DNA of 64,000 nt from Bordetella petrii (GCF_017356245.1 NZ_JAFMZZ010000001.1:3533201-3597200), one strand, 5' to 3'; counted from the stretch's first letter, positions 36,511 through 45,950 are shown. The notes: generated from the sequence alone by a model not told the origin. A program made the numbers and translations.

Positions 36511-38091
36511 ATGACCGTGACCGATACCGCTGCCAGCCGCTTGTCCCGCCTGAAGGCCCATGCCGACCTGCTTGCCCAGACCTTGCGCGGCATCGAAAAA
36601 GAGGGCCTGCGGGTGGACGCCCACGGCAGGCTGGCGGCCACCGCCCACCCCCATGGCCTGGGCGCCGCGCTGACCAACGAACACGTCACCACCGATTATT
36701 CCGAAGCGCTGCTCGAACTCATTACCGGCACCCACGGCCGGGTCGAGCCCCTGCTGGCCGAACTCGAAAACACCCATCGCTTCGTCTACAGCGTGCTCGA
36801 CGGCGAATACATCTGGAACCAGTCCATGCCGGCCACGCTGCCGGCCGAGGCCGACATTCCCATCGCCTGGTACGGCCGCTCGAATACCGGCATGCTCAAG
36901 CACGTGTACCGGCGCGGCCTGGCCGAACGCTACGGCAAGGCCATGCAGTGCATCGCCGGCGTGCACTACAACTTTTCGCTGCCCGAAGCGCTGTGGGAAG
37001 TCCTGGACCCCGCCGCCGCCGATCCGCAAGACCGGCGTTCGCGCGGCTATATCGGCCTGATCCGCAATTTCACGCGCTATTCCTGGCTGCTGATGTATCT
37101 GTTCGGCGCCGCGCCGGCGCTGTCGCGCAGCTTCATGGGCAACCGTCCGCACCCGCTGCAGGCCCTGGGCGCCGACACCCTGTACCTGCCGCACGCCACC
37201 AGCCTGCGCATGAGCGACCTGGGCTACCAGAACAACAAGGCGCAGTCGCAGCTCAAGCTCTGCTACAACGACCTGGAAACCTTCCTGGGCCGCCTGTACG
37301 GCGCCGTCACGCAGCCCTGGCCCGACTACCAGGCCATCGGCACGCACCGCGACGGGCAATGGATCCAGCTCAACACCAACGTGCTGCAGATCGAAAACGA
37401 GTACTACTCCAGTATCCGCCCCAAGCGCGCCACGGGCCGCTGCGAACGCCCCGTCACGGCGCTGGCCGAACGCGGCGTGCAGTATGTGGAAGTGCGCTGC
37501 CTCGACATCGATCCGCAGCAGCCGGTCGGCATCGCGCCCGATACGGCGCGCTTCATGGACGCGTTCCTGCTGTTCTGCGCGGCCTCCGACAGCCCCTACT
37601 TTCCGCAAAACGGCTATTGCCAGCGCAGCGCCGACAACTTCTCGGTGGTGGTCAAAGAAGGCCGCAAGCCCGGCCTGATGCTCGACCGCGACGGGGTGGC
37701 CATCAGCCTGCCCGACTGGGGCCGCGAACTGCTCGACCACATCGCCCCCTACGCCGCGCTGTACGACCAGGCGCTGGGCGGCGACGCCTACGCACGCGCC
37801 CTGCAGGCCCAGCGCGCCAAGCTCGACCACGCCGACGACACGCCCTCGGCGCGCCTGCTGGCCGACCTGCGCGACCAGGGCGTGTCGTTCCACGACTATT
37901 CCCTGCAGCTCAGCCGCCGGCATGCCGATGCGCTGCGCGCGCAGGCGCTGCCGGCCGACGTGGCCGCCGGCTACGCCGAAGCGGCGCGCCAGTCGCATGC
38001 CGAACAGGCGCGCCTGGAACAATCCGACGACGTCGATTTCGACACCTACGTGGCGCGCTACCAGGCCGCCCTGAAGGCGCCCGGCGCCTGA
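36511..38091 (+). CDS. gshA: Glutamate-cysteine ligase
   Basis: A 526-residue type 1 (E. coli-like) glutamate-cysteine ligase catalysing the first step of glutathione synthesis with ATP. Diagnostic stretches are GIEKEGLRVD, TTDYSEALLELIT, YGRSNTGMLKHVYRRGL and CIAGVHYNFSLPE. The ATG at 36511 gives the usual N-terminus. The frame is open a long way upstream, but that part is antisense to the lipoprotein. gshB is not nearby. Confidence 0.96.
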   Translation: MTVTDTAASRLSRLKAHADLLAQTLRGIEKEGLRVDAHGRLAATAHPHGLGAALTNEHVTTDYSEALLELITGTHGRVEPLLAELENTHRFVYSVLDGEYIWNQSMPATLPAEADIPIAWYGRSNTGMLKHVYRRGLAERYGKAMQCIAGVHYNFSLPEALWEVLDPAAADPQDRRSRGYIGLIRNFTRYSWLLMYLFGAAPALSRSFMGNRPHPLQALGADTLYLPHATSLRMSDLGYQNNKAQSQLKLCYNDLETFLGRLYGAVTQPWPDYQAIGTHRDGQWIQLNTNVLQIENEYYSSIRPKRATGRCERPVTALAERGVQYVEVRCLDIDPQQPVGIAPDTARFMDAFLLFCAASDSPYFPQNGYCQRSADNFSVVVKEGRKPGLMLDRDGVAISLPDWGRELLDHIAPYAALYDQALGGDAYARALQAQRAKLDHADDTPSARLLADLRDQGVSFHDYSLQLSRRHADALRAQALPADVAAGYAEAARQSHAEQARLEQSDDVDFDTYVARYQAALKAPGA

Positions 38092-38188
38092 AGCGGCGAA
38101 ACCGCGACACGCCGGCCGCGCGATGGCGTATCGTTGAGGTTTCCGCCCGCCGCGCGGCGCCCGCGACGGGCTGCCCAGGAGGCCGCCC

Positions 38189-38701
38189 ATGCCACGCCAT
38201 TTCGTCTTCACGCTGCTGGCCGCGCTTGGCCTGACCGGCGCGGTGCACGCCGCGCCGCCGCCCAAGGCGGTCGACATCGACCCCGCGCGCTACGCCGGCA
38301 AATGGTATGAAATCGCCAGCCTGCCCACGCCGCTGCAGCGGCGCTGCGTGGGCGATGCCACGGTCGAATACACCGTGGCCCCGCAGGGCGGCCTGCACAT
38401 CAACAACCGCTGCCGCACCAAGAACGGCGACATCGCCGCCATGTCGGGCCTGGCGCTGCCGCGCGAAGGCGCGGCCGGCGCACAGTACCGGGCCGAGTTC
38501 CTGCAGCCCGCGCCGGACTACTGGATCATCGGCCTGGATAGCGAGTATCGCTGGGCCGTGGTCGGCGGCCCCGATCACAAGACCCTGTGGATCCTGTCCC
38601 GCACGCCGCAGCTGCCGGCCGACCAGTTCGAGCAGGCCCGGCAGGCCGCGCGCGCGCAGGGCTATGCGCTGGACGAACTGCGCTACACGCCGCAGCACTG
38701 A
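38189..38701 (+). CDS. Lipocalin family protein (Blc-like)
   Basis: A 170-residue lipocalin with an N-terminal signal peptide (cleavage near VHA-APP, about residue 22). The lipocalin motif YAGKWYEIASLPTPLQRRC is followed by beta-strand segments including YWIIGLDSEYRWAVVGGPD. It lacks a lipobox Cys, so unlike E. coli Blc it is probably soluble in the periplasm. It follows gshA by 97 bp. Confidence 0.9.
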   Translation: MPRHFVFTLLAALGLTGAVHAAPPPKAVDIDPARYAGKWYEIASLPTPLQRRCVGDATVEYTVAPQGGLHINNRCRTKNGDIAAMSGLALPREGAAGAQYRAEFLQPAPDYWIIGLDSEYRWAVVGGPDHKTLWILSRTPQLPADQFEQARQAARAQGYALDELRYTPQH

Positions 38702-38719
38702 TCCGGCCGCGCCGCTCGC

Positions 38720-39661
38720 TCAGGCCGATGGCGCCGGCCGCAGCCAATCGCGGTGATGCTGCTCGATGTGCTCTTGCACAAAGCCCGCCAGCGCGCGGGT
38801 GGCCATCGACGGAAAGCGGTTGGGCGCGGTCAGCAGGTAAATGGCGTTGCCCACGCCCTCGGGCTCGAATTCGGGCAGCACCTCGCGCAGCTGCCCGTCG
38901 CGCAGCTGGTTCCATACCGCGTAGCGCGGCAGCAGCGCCACGCCCAGCCCCGCCAGCACCGCCTCGCGCAGGAAGGGGTAATCGCCCGATTGCAGGCGCG
39001 GCGCCACGCGCAGGATCAGCGGGTCGCCATGCGCGTGCTTCAGCCGCAGGTCGAAGCGGCGGCCCAGCGATTGCGGCGCGATCATCGAGCAGCGGCCCAG
39101 CTGCTCCAGCGTCTGCACCGGCCGGCCGTCGAGCAGGAAGGCGGGCGCCGCGCACAGGCTCCACTGGATGGCGCACAGGCGGCGCGCGACGTGGTCTTCC
39201 GGCGGCGCCGAAGTGATCTTCAGGGCCAGGTCGACCTCGGCCGACACCAGGTCGCCGATGTTGTCGTTGATGTGCACGCGCAGGGCGATGTCGGGATAGC
39301 GCCGCGCGAATTCCAGCAGCACCGGCGCCAGGTACAAGTGGCCCAGCCCGGTGGGCAGCCGCACGCGCACATCGCCGCGCACCGTGCTGCCCAGGCTGTC
39401 GATGTTGGACTGGGCGGCGCGCATTTCGTCGAGCAGGCGCACACCGTGCTGGTACAGCAGCCGGCCGGCCTGGGTCAGTTCGACATGGCGCGTGGTGCGG
39501 CGCAGCAGCTGCGCGCCCAGCGCCAGTTCCAGGCGCTTAAGACGGTGCGACATGTTCGAGCGGGTCATGCCGCAGCGCTGCGCGGCCGCGCTGAGATTGC
39601 GCGACTCGACCATGGCCACGAACAGCCGGACCAGGTTCAGGTCGGGAATATTGTCAAACAT
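38720..39661 (-). CDS. LysR-family regulator
   Basis: A 313-residue LysR protein with HTH LNLVRLFVAMVESRNLSAAA...TRSNMSHRLKRLE and a standard effector domain. It is divergent, 91 bp, from the CoA-transferase gene at 39753 and probably controls the CoA-transferase, oxidoreductase and Bug operon. The effector is not predictable. Confidence 0.88.
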   Translation of the reverse strand: MFDNIPDLNLVRLFVAMVESRNLSAAAQRCGMTRSNMSHRLKRLELALGAQLLRRTTRHVELTQAGRLLYQHGVRLLDEMRAAQSNIDSLGSTVRGDVRVRLPTGLGHLYLAPVLLEFARRYPDIALRVHINDNIGDLVSAEVDLALKITSAPPEDHVARRLCAIQWSLCAAPAFLLDGRPVQTLEQLGRCSMIAPQSLGRRFDLRLKHAHGDPLILRVAPRLQSGDYPFLREAVLAGLGVALLPRYAVWNQLRDGQLREVLPEFEPEGVGNAIYLLTAPNRFPSMATRALAGFVQEHIEQHHRDWLRPAPSA

Positions 39662-39752
39662 GGTTCACCATTCAAGGCACAAGTCGATGCATTGTCGAAC
39701 CCGGCGGGGCTGCCTACCATCGGTGGATACACCCACTTCTCCGCCGCCGCCC

Positions 39753-40955
39753 ATGCCCGCTTCGCCCTCCGCCGTTCCGCCCCTGCCTTTCGATGGCCTG
39801 CGCATCCTGGATATCAGCCAGGGCATCGCCGGCCCGTACTGCGCGCAGATCCTGTGGCAGCAGGGCGCCGATGTCGTCAAGGTCGAGCCGCCCGACGGCG
39901 ACTGGGGGCGGCACGTGGGCGTGGTGCGCGGCGCGCACAGCGCCCTGTCGATCGCCTACAACGCCGGCAAGCGCGGCCTGTGCCTGGATGCCCGCGCCCC
40001 GCGCGGCAGGGCGATGCTGGGGCGGCTGGCGCGCCAGGCCGATGTGGTGATCCAGAATTTCCGGCCCGGCGTGGCCGCGCGCATCGGCGTGGACTATGCC
40101 GAGCTGGCGGCCGAGCGCCCCGAACTGGTGTATGTCTCGATCAGCGGCTACGGCCAGGACGGCCCGTATGCCAACGCCCCCGCATCGGACTCGGTGATGC
40201 AGGCCGACAGCGGGCTGATGGCCGCCAACCAGTCGCCCGACGGCGAGCCGCGCCGCATCGGCCTGCTGATGGCCGACATCGCCACTGCCCTGTATGCGGC
40301 GCAGGCCGTCAGCGCCGCGCTGTACCGGCAGGCGCGCGGCGGCGGCGGCAGCCACGTCGAACTGAGCCTGTTCCAGGCCTGCGCGGCGCTGCAGGTCAAT
40401 GACATCGTGGCCCACGGCATGGCGGGCCAGCGCGTGGCGGGTCCCGTCAGCGCCCCCAACGGGGTGTTCGACACCGCGGACGGGCGCCTGTCGGTGCTGG
40501 CGCTGAACAACGACCAGTTCGCCCGCCTGTGCCGCGCCCTGGACCGCCCGCAGTGGCTGGCGGACCCGGCCTATGCCGACAACGCCAGCCGCATGGCCCG
40601 GCGCGACACGCTGCACGCCGAACTCGCCGACCAGCTGCGCGGGCAGCCTTCGGCCTACTGGACCGAACGGCTGGCCCGCGAAGACGTGCTGCACGCGCGC
40701 GTGCGCGATTACGACGAGCTGGCCGCGCATCCGCAGGCGCGGCACCTGGACTTGCTGGAGCCGCTGGCGCAGGCCGGCGGCGCCCCGCTGCCCTACGCGC
40801 GCGCGCCCGGCCTGGCGGGCCGCCGCCCGCTGGCCGCCGCGCCCGCGATCGGCCAGCATTCCGCCCAGGTGCTGGCCGACTGGGGCGTGGCCGCGGACGA
40901 CATCCAGGCGCTGCTGCGCGACGGCATCGTGCGCCAGGCGGAGCAGCCGGCATGA
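39753..40955 (+). CDS. CaiB/BaiF-family (class III) CoA-transferase
   Basis: A 400-residue class III CoA-transferase, which moves CoA between carboxylates. Family phrases are GLRILDISQGIAGPYCAQIL, DVVKVEPPDGDWGR, VSISGYGQDGPYANAPASD and the VIQNFRPGVAARIG region. The start at 39753 gives the family N-terminus but has no clear ribosome-binding site; ATG at 39687 is an alternative. The stop overlaps the next gene (ATGA). It is the first gene of a three-gene plus-strand operon. Confidence 0.86.
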   Translation: MPASPSAVPPLPFDGLRILDISQGIAGPYCAQILWQQGADVVKVEPPDGDWGRHVGVVRGAHSALSIAYNAGKRGLCLDARAPRGRAMLGRLARQADVVIQNFRPGVAARIGVDYAELAAERPELVYVSISGYGQDGPYANAPASDSVMQADSGLMAANQSPDGEPRRIGLLMADIATALYAAQAVSAALYRQARGGGGSHVELSLFQACAALQVNDIVAHGMAGQRVAGPVSAPNGVFDTADGRLSVLALNNDQFARLCRALDRPQWLADPAYADNASRMARRDTLHAELADQLRGQPSAYWTERLAREDVLHARVRDYDELAAHPQARHLDLLEPLAQAGGAPLPYARAPGLAGRRPLAAAPAIGQHSAQVLADWGVAADDIQALLRDGIVRQAEQPA

Positions 40956-41956
40956 TGCGCGCCCTGCTTTGCGAACGCCACGGGCCGGTGCAGGACGTGG
41001 CGCTGTGCGACATCGATGACGCCCCCGCGCCCGGCCCGCACGAAGTCACCATCCAGATCGACCATGCCAGCGTCAGCCACGCCACCCGGCTGCTGATCGA
41101 GGGCAGCTACCAAAGCCGGCCGCCGCTGCCGTTTGTGCCGGGCACCGAGGCCGTGGGCCGCGTGGCCGCCCGCGGCGCGGCCGTTTCGCGGCTGGCGGTG
41201 GGAGACCGCGTGGTGGCCGTGTCGCGCTGGGGCTGCTATGCGCAGCGCCTGACCCTGCCCGAATACACCGTGTACCCGGTGCCGGAGGGCCTGGATCCGC
41301 TGTCGGCGCTGCCCGTGCCGATCTCTTATGGCACAGCCTACACCGCCCTGCTGTGGCGCGCCGCGCTGCAGCCCGGCGACACGGTGCTGGTGCTGGGCGC
41401 GGGCTCGGGCGTGGGGCTGGCCGCGGTAGAAATCGCCGCCCTGCTGGGCGCCACCGTGATCGCCTGCGCCAGCACCGAAGCCAAGCGCCAGGCCGCGCTT
41501 GCCGCAGGCGCGGCCCATGCGCTGGCGGCCGGCGACGACCTGGCGGCCCGGGTCAAGGGCCATACCCGCGGCCTGGGCGCCGACATCGTGTTCGATACCG
41601 TGGGCGGCCCGGCTTTCGAGCTCAGCGTGCGCGCGGCCGCCGCCAACGCGCGCATGCTGTCCATCGGGTTCGCCAGCGGACAGGTGCCCGCGGCGCCGCT
41701 GAACCTGCTGCTGGTCAAGAACATTACCCTGCATGGCTTTTTCTACGGCCGCTACCTGGGCTGGACCCCGGCCGATGAACGCATCGCGCACGCCCCGGCG
41801 TTGCAGCGCGCCATGCGCACCTTGCTGGACTGGGCCCGCGAGCAGCGGATCCGGCCTGCTGTCACGGCGGTGTATCCGGCCGCCGATCTTGCCGCCGCCC
41901 TGGCCGCGCTGGAAACCCGGCGCGTCATCGGCAAGGTGGCGCTCAAAATAGAATAG
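40952..41956 (+). CDS. Quinone oxidoreductase-like NADPH-dependent MDR protein
   Basis: A 334-residue zinc-independent medium-chain dehydrogenase/reductase. The N-terminal GroES-like domain contains PFVPGTEAVGRVAARG and VPISYGTAYTALLWRA. The NADPH-binding domain has LVLGAGSGVGLAAVEIA and ADIVFDTVGG. It is coupled to the CoA-transferase by a 4-bp overlap and followed by a Bug gene 11 bp later. It may reduce an enoyl compound of the same pathway; the substrate is unknown. Confidence 0.86.
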   Translation: MMRALLCERHGPVQDVALCDIDDAPAPGPHEVTIQIDHASVSHATRLLIEGSYQSRPPLPFVPGTEAVGRVAARGAAVSRLAVGDRVVAVSRWGCYAQRLTLPEYTVYPVPEGLDPLSALPVPISYGTAYTALLWRAALQPGDTVLVLGAGSGVGLAAVEIAALLGATVIACASTEAKRQAALAAGAAHALAAGDDLAARVKGHTRGLGADIVFDTVGGPAFELSVRAAAANARMLSIGFASGQVPAAPLNLLLVKNITLHGFFYGRYLGWTPADERIAHAPALQRAMRTLLDWAREQRIRPAVTAVYPAADLAAALAALETRRVIGKVALKIE

Positions 41957-41967
41957 GAGACATCTCG

Positions 41968-42948
41968 ATGCTTGCCCTGCCGCATTTTCTGCGCCGCCCC
42001 GCGGCCGTCCTGTCGCTGGCCTGCCTGGCAGCCGCGCCGCCGGCGGCAGCCGCCGGCGACTTCCCCACACGTTCGATCACCATGGTGGTGCCCTACCCGC
42101 CTGGCGGGCCCACCGACACCGTGTCGCGCCTGGTGGCCGCCGAAATGTCCAAGACCATCGGCCAGAACGTGGTGGTCGAGAACAAGCCCGGCGCCAGCGG
42201 CATGATCGGCGCCGACCTGGTCGCGCGCGCCAAACCCGATGGATACACCTTCCTGGCTAACGCTTCGCTGCACGTGATCAACCCGTACCTGTACAAGTCG
42301 ATGCGCTACGACTCGTTCAAGGATTTCGCGCCCATCACCCAGCTGGCCGACGTGCCGCTGGTGCTGGTGGTGCCCGAAAGCTCCAGCGTGCGCACCGTGC
42401 AAGACCTGGTGAAGCTGGGCAAGACGCGCCCGCTGAACTTCGGCTCGGCCGGCACCGCGTCGGCACAGCAGCTGGCCGGCGAGTCGTTCAAAGTGCGCAG
42501 CGGCCTGGCCATGCAGCACGTGCCCTACAAAGGCAGCGCGCCGGCCCTGACCGATCTGGTGGGCGGGCAGATCCAGCTGATGTTCGATTCGATGCCGTCG
42601 GCCATGCCGTTCATCAAGTCGGGCAAGCTGCGCGCCGTGGCGGTTACCACCACGCAGCGCGTCGACGAACTGCCCGATGTGCCCACCATGGTCGAAGCCG
42701 GCTATCCGGGGTTCGACATCAGCACCTGGTACGGCCTGTGGGCGCCGGCCGGCACGCCGCCCGAAATCGTGGCCAAGCTGTCGCAGCACGCGGCGCGCGC
42801 CCTGAAGCAGCCTGACCTGGTGCGCCAATACGCCAGCCTGGGCGCCAAACCGGTCGGATCGGATCCGCAGGCCTTCGCCCGCTTCACCGAGTCGGAAGGC
42901 AAGAAGTGGCGCGACATCGTCAACGCCGCGCAGATCCAGCCGCAGTAG
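41968..42948 (+). CDS. Bug/TctC-family periplasmic solute-binding protein
   Basis: A 326-residue Bug receptor with a signal peptide ending near AAA-GDFP. Standard phrases are ITMVVPYPPGGPTDTVSR, VVENKPGASGMIGADLV, HVPYKGSAPALTDLVGGQIQ and ELPDVPTMVEAGYPGF. AGGAG is 6 nt before the ATG. It is the third gene of the CoA-transferase operon and probably delivers or senses that pathway's acid. Confidence 0.9.
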   Translation: MLALPHFLRRPAAVLSLACLAAAPPAAAAGDFPTRSITMVVPYPPGGPTDTVSRLVAAEMSKTIGQNVVVENKPGASGMIGADLVARAKPDGYTFLANASLHVINPYLYKSMRYDSFKDFAPITQLADVPLVLVVPESSSVRTVQDLVKLGKTRPLNFGSAGTASAQQLAGESFKVRSGLAMQHVPYKGSAPALTDLVGGQIQLMFDSMPSAMPFIKSGKLRAVAVTTTQRVDELPDVPTMVEAGYPGFDISTWYGLWAPAGTPPEIVAKLSQHAARALKQPDLVRQYASLGAKPVGSDPQAFARFTESEGKKWRDIVNAAQIQPQ

Positions 42949-42964
42949 CGCCCGCTTGCGGCGC

Positions 42965-44785
42965 TTATTCGCGCGGCGCGACGCGCGAAGAGCGCTGGTT
43001 CGCCGGGCCGCCGGCCGCGCTCAGGTTGTAGGCCGTGTTCACCAGCCCGATGTGCGAAAACCCCTGCGGGAAATTGCCCACCAGCCGCTTGCGCACCACG
43101 TCGTATTCTTCGGCCAGCAGGCCCAGGTCGTTGCGCAGCGACAGCAGGTGCTCGAACAGCTGCTCGGCATCGTCCAGCCGGCCCTGCATGATGTAGGCGT
43201 CGGCCAGCCAGAAGCTGCAGGCCAGGAAGACGCCTTCGTCGCCCGGCAGGCCGTCGTCGCTGTGCCGGGTGCTGTAGCGCAGCAGCAGGCCGTCGCGCAG
43301 CAGGTCCTGCTCGATGGCTGCTATGGTGCCCGCCACGCGCGTATCGCCGGGGGGCAGGAAGCCCACTTGCGGAATCAGCAGCAGGCTGGCGTCCAGCGCC
43401 GTGCCGCCGTAATACTGCACGAAGGTGTTGCGCCCGGCGTCGTAGCCGTGCGTGCAGATATCGCGGCGGATGATCTCGGCGAGCTTGCGCCAGCGCTCCA
43501 TCGGCCCGTCCAGCCCGAAGCGTTCGCACGACTTGATGGTGCGGTCCAGGGCCACCCAGCACATCAGCCGCGAATGCGTGAAGGCGCGGCACGGGCCGCG
43601 CATTTCCCAGATGCCGTGGTCGGGCTGGTCCCACAGCTGCTCCAGCGGCTTGAGCAGCACCTTCTGCATGCGCCAGGCCTCGGCCAGCGGCGCCAGGTCG
43701 GCCATCCGGCCGGCGTGCAGCGTCTCGATCAGTTCGCCGTACACATCCAGCTGCATCTGCCCGGCGGCGGCGTTGCCGATGCGCACCGGCGCGCTGGCCT
43801 CGTACCCCGGCAGCCACGGAATCTCGTGCTCCGGCAGCCAGCGTTCGCCGGCAATGCCGTACATGATCTGGATCTGGTTGGGGTGGCCGGCCGCGGCGCG
43901 CAGCAGCCACTGCCGCCAGGCCTCGGCCTCTTCGCGGTAGCCCGCGTTGAGCAGCGCGTACAGCGTCAGCGCCGAGTCGCGCAGCCAGCAGTGCCGGTAG
44001 TCCCAGTTGCGGCTGCCGCCCAGCTCTTCCGGCAGCGACGCGGTGGGCGCGGCCACGATGCCGCCGGTAGGCTGGAAGGTCAGCAGCTTCAGTGTGATCA
44101 GCGAACGCACCACCGCCTCGCGCCGCACGCCGGGGCCGTTTTCCCAGCGGCAGCGCTTGGCCCATTCATGCCACCAGGCGATGGTGCGGTCCATGCTTTC
44201 CATGCGGTCGGGCACAAAATGCGGTGTGCGGTGCGAACGGTGGTACGACAGCGTGAACGGCACCGTCTGGCCTTCCCGCACCGTGAAGCGCGCCACGCCT
44301 TTCATGGCCTGGCCCTGCACCGCCACCGAGGTGTGCAGTTCCACCGCATCCGGCCCGGCAATGGCGCTCAGCCCGTAGTCGCGGCGCCGCACCCAGGGCA
44401 CGGCCTGCCCGTAGTTGAAGCGCAGCGTCAATTCCATCCGCATCTCGACGCTGCCCGACTCGCCGCGCACGATGCGCACCACGTCGGCGCGCTCGTCGTT
44501 GTCGCTGAGAGGCATGAAGTCGTACACGCGCACCGCGCCCGTGGCGGTGGTGTGGCGCGTCTCGATTACCGCGGTGTCGGGCAGGTAGCGGCGCGTGGCC
44601 GGCGCATCCGGCTGCCGCGGCGCCAGCAGCCAGCGGCCGTGGCTCTCGTCGCCCAGCAGGGCGGCGAAACAGGCGGGGGAATCGAAGTGCGGCAGGCACA
44701 GCCAGTCGATCGAGCCGTCGCGCCCCACCAGCGCGGCCGACAGCATATTGCCGATCAATCCGTAGTCTTCAATGGGCTTGGACAT
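42965..44785 (-). CDS. Glycoside hydrolase family 15 protein
   Basis: A 606-residue GH15 (glucoamylase/trehalase-type) enzyme. The N-terminal beta-sandwich domain starts IEDYGLIGNMLSAALVGRDG. The C-terminal (alpha/alpha)6 barrel has GGSRNWDYRHCWLRDSALTL and WLPGYEASAPVRIGN with a likely acid residue. No signal peptide is seen, so a cytosolic role in alpha-glucan or trehalose turnover is likely. It is followed by the SDR gene upstream on the same strand (5-bp gap). Which sugar it hydrolyses is not clear. Confidence 0.88.
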   Translation of the reverse strand: MSKPIEDYGLIGNMLSAALVGRDGSIDWLCLPHFDSPACFAALLGDESHGRWLLAPRQPDAPATRRYLPDTAVIETRHTTATGAVRVYDFMPLSDNDERADVVRIVRGESGSVEMRMELTLRFNYGQAVPWVRRRDYGLSAIAGPDAVELHTSVAVQGQAMKGVARFTVREGQTVPFTLSYHRSHRTPHFVPDRMESMDRTIAWWHEWAKRCRWENGPGVRREAVVRSLITLKLLTFQPTGGIVAAPTASLPEELGGSRNWDYRHCWLRDSALTLYALLNAGYREEAEAWRQWLLRAAAGHPNQIQIMYGIAGERWLPEHEIPWLPGYEASAPVRIGNAAAGQMQLDVYGELIETLHAGRMADLAPLAEAWRMQKVLLKPLEQLWDQPDHGIWEMRGPCRAFTHSRLMCWVALDRTIKSCERFGLDGPMERWRKLAEIIRRDICTHGYDAGRNTFVQYYGGTALDASLLLIPQVGFLPPGDTRVAGTIAAIEQDLLRDGLLLRYSTRHSDDGLPGDEGVFLACSFWLADAYIMQGRLDDAEQLFEHLLSLRNDLGLLAEEYDVVRKRLVGNFPQGFSHIGLVNTAYNLSAAGGPANQRSSRVAPRE

Positions 44786-44790
44786 CGCGC

Positions 44791-45609
44791 TCAGCCCGCA
44801 CCGCGGAATGCGGGATAAAGCGTCATGCCGCCATCGACGAACAGCGTCGAGCCCGTGACGTAGTCGGACGCGTCGCTGGCCAGCCACGCCACTGCCCGCG
44901 CCACATCGTCCGGCTCGCCGATGCGCCCGTACGGGATCAGCTTGAGCAGCGACGCCAGGCTTTCCGGGGTGTTCCATGCCGGCGCGTTGATGGGCGTGCG
45001 GATCGCGCCCGGCGCCACCGAATTGACGCGGATTTTCATGGGCGCCAGCTCTTGCGCCAGCGACTGCATCAGCAGCGACACGCCGCCCTTGGACGCGGCG
45101 TAGTTGGCCTGGAACGCCCAGGGGATGACTTCGTGCACCGAACTGATGAAGATGATTTTGCCCGCCGCGGCGTCGGGCGGCGGCTTGGGCTGGCGATCCA
45201 GGAACGCGCGCACCGCGGCGCGCGAACACAGGAACTGCCCGGTCAGGTTGACGTCGATGACCTGCTGCCATTGCGCCAGCGTCATGTCCTGGATGGCGGC
45301 CGGCTGTTCGATGCCGGCATTGTTGACCAGGATGTCCAGGGCCTGGAAGTTGTCGCGGGCTGCGCGGAACAGCTGCTCCACGTCGGCTTCGCGGCTGATG
45401 TCGGCGGCGGCTGCAACCGCCGTGCCGCCGGCGTCGGCAATGGCCTCGACCACTTCGGCGGCGCGCCGCCGGGAGTCGGCCCCGGGGCGATGGTTGACCA
45501 CCACGCGGGCGCCCGCCGCCGCCAGTTCCAGCGCGATACCGCGCCCGATGCCCGAATTGGCGCCGGTCACGATGGCGACCCGCCCCGACAAATCCACTAC
45601 ATGCCGCAC
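44791..45609 (-). CDS. SDR-family oxidoreductase, glucose 1-dehydrogenase-like
   Basis: A 272-residue classical short-chain dehydrogenase. The cofactor motif is TGANSGIGRGIA, NNAGIEQPA follows, the catalytic triad includes Ser in FISSVHEV and YAASK, and the end has YVTGSTLFVDGGMTLYP. The pattern fits glucose/ribitol-type dehydrogenases. It precedes the GH15 gene by 5 bp in the same direction, so glucose released by the hydrolase is a plausible substrate. Confidence 0.86.
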   Translation of the reverse strand: MRHVVDLSGRVAIVTGANSGIGRGIALELAAAGARVVVNHRPGADSRRRAAEVVEAIADAGGTAVAAAADISREADVEQLFRAARDNFQALDILVNNAGIEQPAAIQDMTLAQWQQVIDVNLTGQFLCSRAAVRAFLDRQPKPPPDAAAGKIIFISSVHEVIPWAFQANYAASKGGVSLLMQSLAQELAPMKIRVNSVAPGAIRTPINAPAWNTPESLASLLKLIPYGRIGEPDDVARAVAWLASDASDYVTGSTLFVDGGMTLYPAFRGAG

Positions 45610-45772
45610 GCCGCTCTCCTTGCGGCGCGCGGGCTGTGCTGCCGGCTCCGCAGGCGCCGCCTGTCGATAGCCAGACTCCAGCTTAGACCCGGATACGGCC
45701 CCCTACAACCCGCGCCAGGTTTCGGGTTGCTGCAAAATTTTTATGAGTGCAGGCGGGCGCAGCGGGGCAAGC

Positions 45773-45799
45773 AAAAAAAAGCCCCGGCAATGCCGGGGC
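45773..45799 (-). terminator. Strong intrinsic terminator (minus strand)
   Basis: GCCCCGG and CCGGGGC form a 7-bp GC stem around CAATG on the plus strand (45781-45787 with 45793-45799). Eight A residues (45773-45780) become the U-tract on the minus strand. It terminates leftward transcription 164 bp before the SDR start. Confidence 0.85.
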
Positions 45800-45842
45800 A
45801 ATCACTTCAAGACTCTGCTCAGGCCGCTCTGACCTGGTAGCG
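45773..45842 (-). ncRNA. Candidate small RNA with its own terminator
   Basis: On the minus strand, TTGATA (45872-45877) and AATACT (45849-45854) are 17 bp apart. They would start a transcript near 45842 that ends about 70 nt later at a strong intrinsic terminator. An internal CCAGG...CCTGAG segment could form a further small stem. No open frame of note exists. It might instead be the 3' remnant of a lost gene, since it contains a short tail (YQVRAA and a stop). Confidence 0.4.
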
Positions 45843-45884
45843 GGATCAAGTATTTCACAAATAGGAATAAATATCAATATCAAT

Positions 45885-45899
45885 TACCATGAGATGGTA
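45885..45899. promoter_or_regulatory. Operator-like inverted repeat before the AraC gene
   Basis: TACCAT (45885-45890) and ATGGTA (45894-45899) flank GAG. The repeat lies 51 bp before the AraC-type gene inside a low-GC stretch with repeated AATATC. It could be a regulator site; this is inferred from symmetry and position. Confidence 0.4.
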
Positions 45900-45950
45900 C
45901 AGTTTTCGCCCCGAAGGCACGACCGCAGACCAACCTGAGCCTACGCAGAC

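Larger units (their letters stand above)
45610..45950. other. Spacer between the SDR and AraC genes
   Basis: This 341-bp spacer has no credible protein gene. It holds the small-RNA candidate and its terminator (45773-45842), a low-GC promoter island (45850-45900) and an inverted repeat (45885-45899). The portion 45610-45770 shows nothing recognisable apart from the presumed leader of the SDR gene. Confidence 0.6.

Noticed and set aside
36352..38277. Upstream extension of the lipoprotein frame
   Set aside because: It would run antisense through gshA. The ATG at 36351 gives a direct lipoprotein signal peptide.
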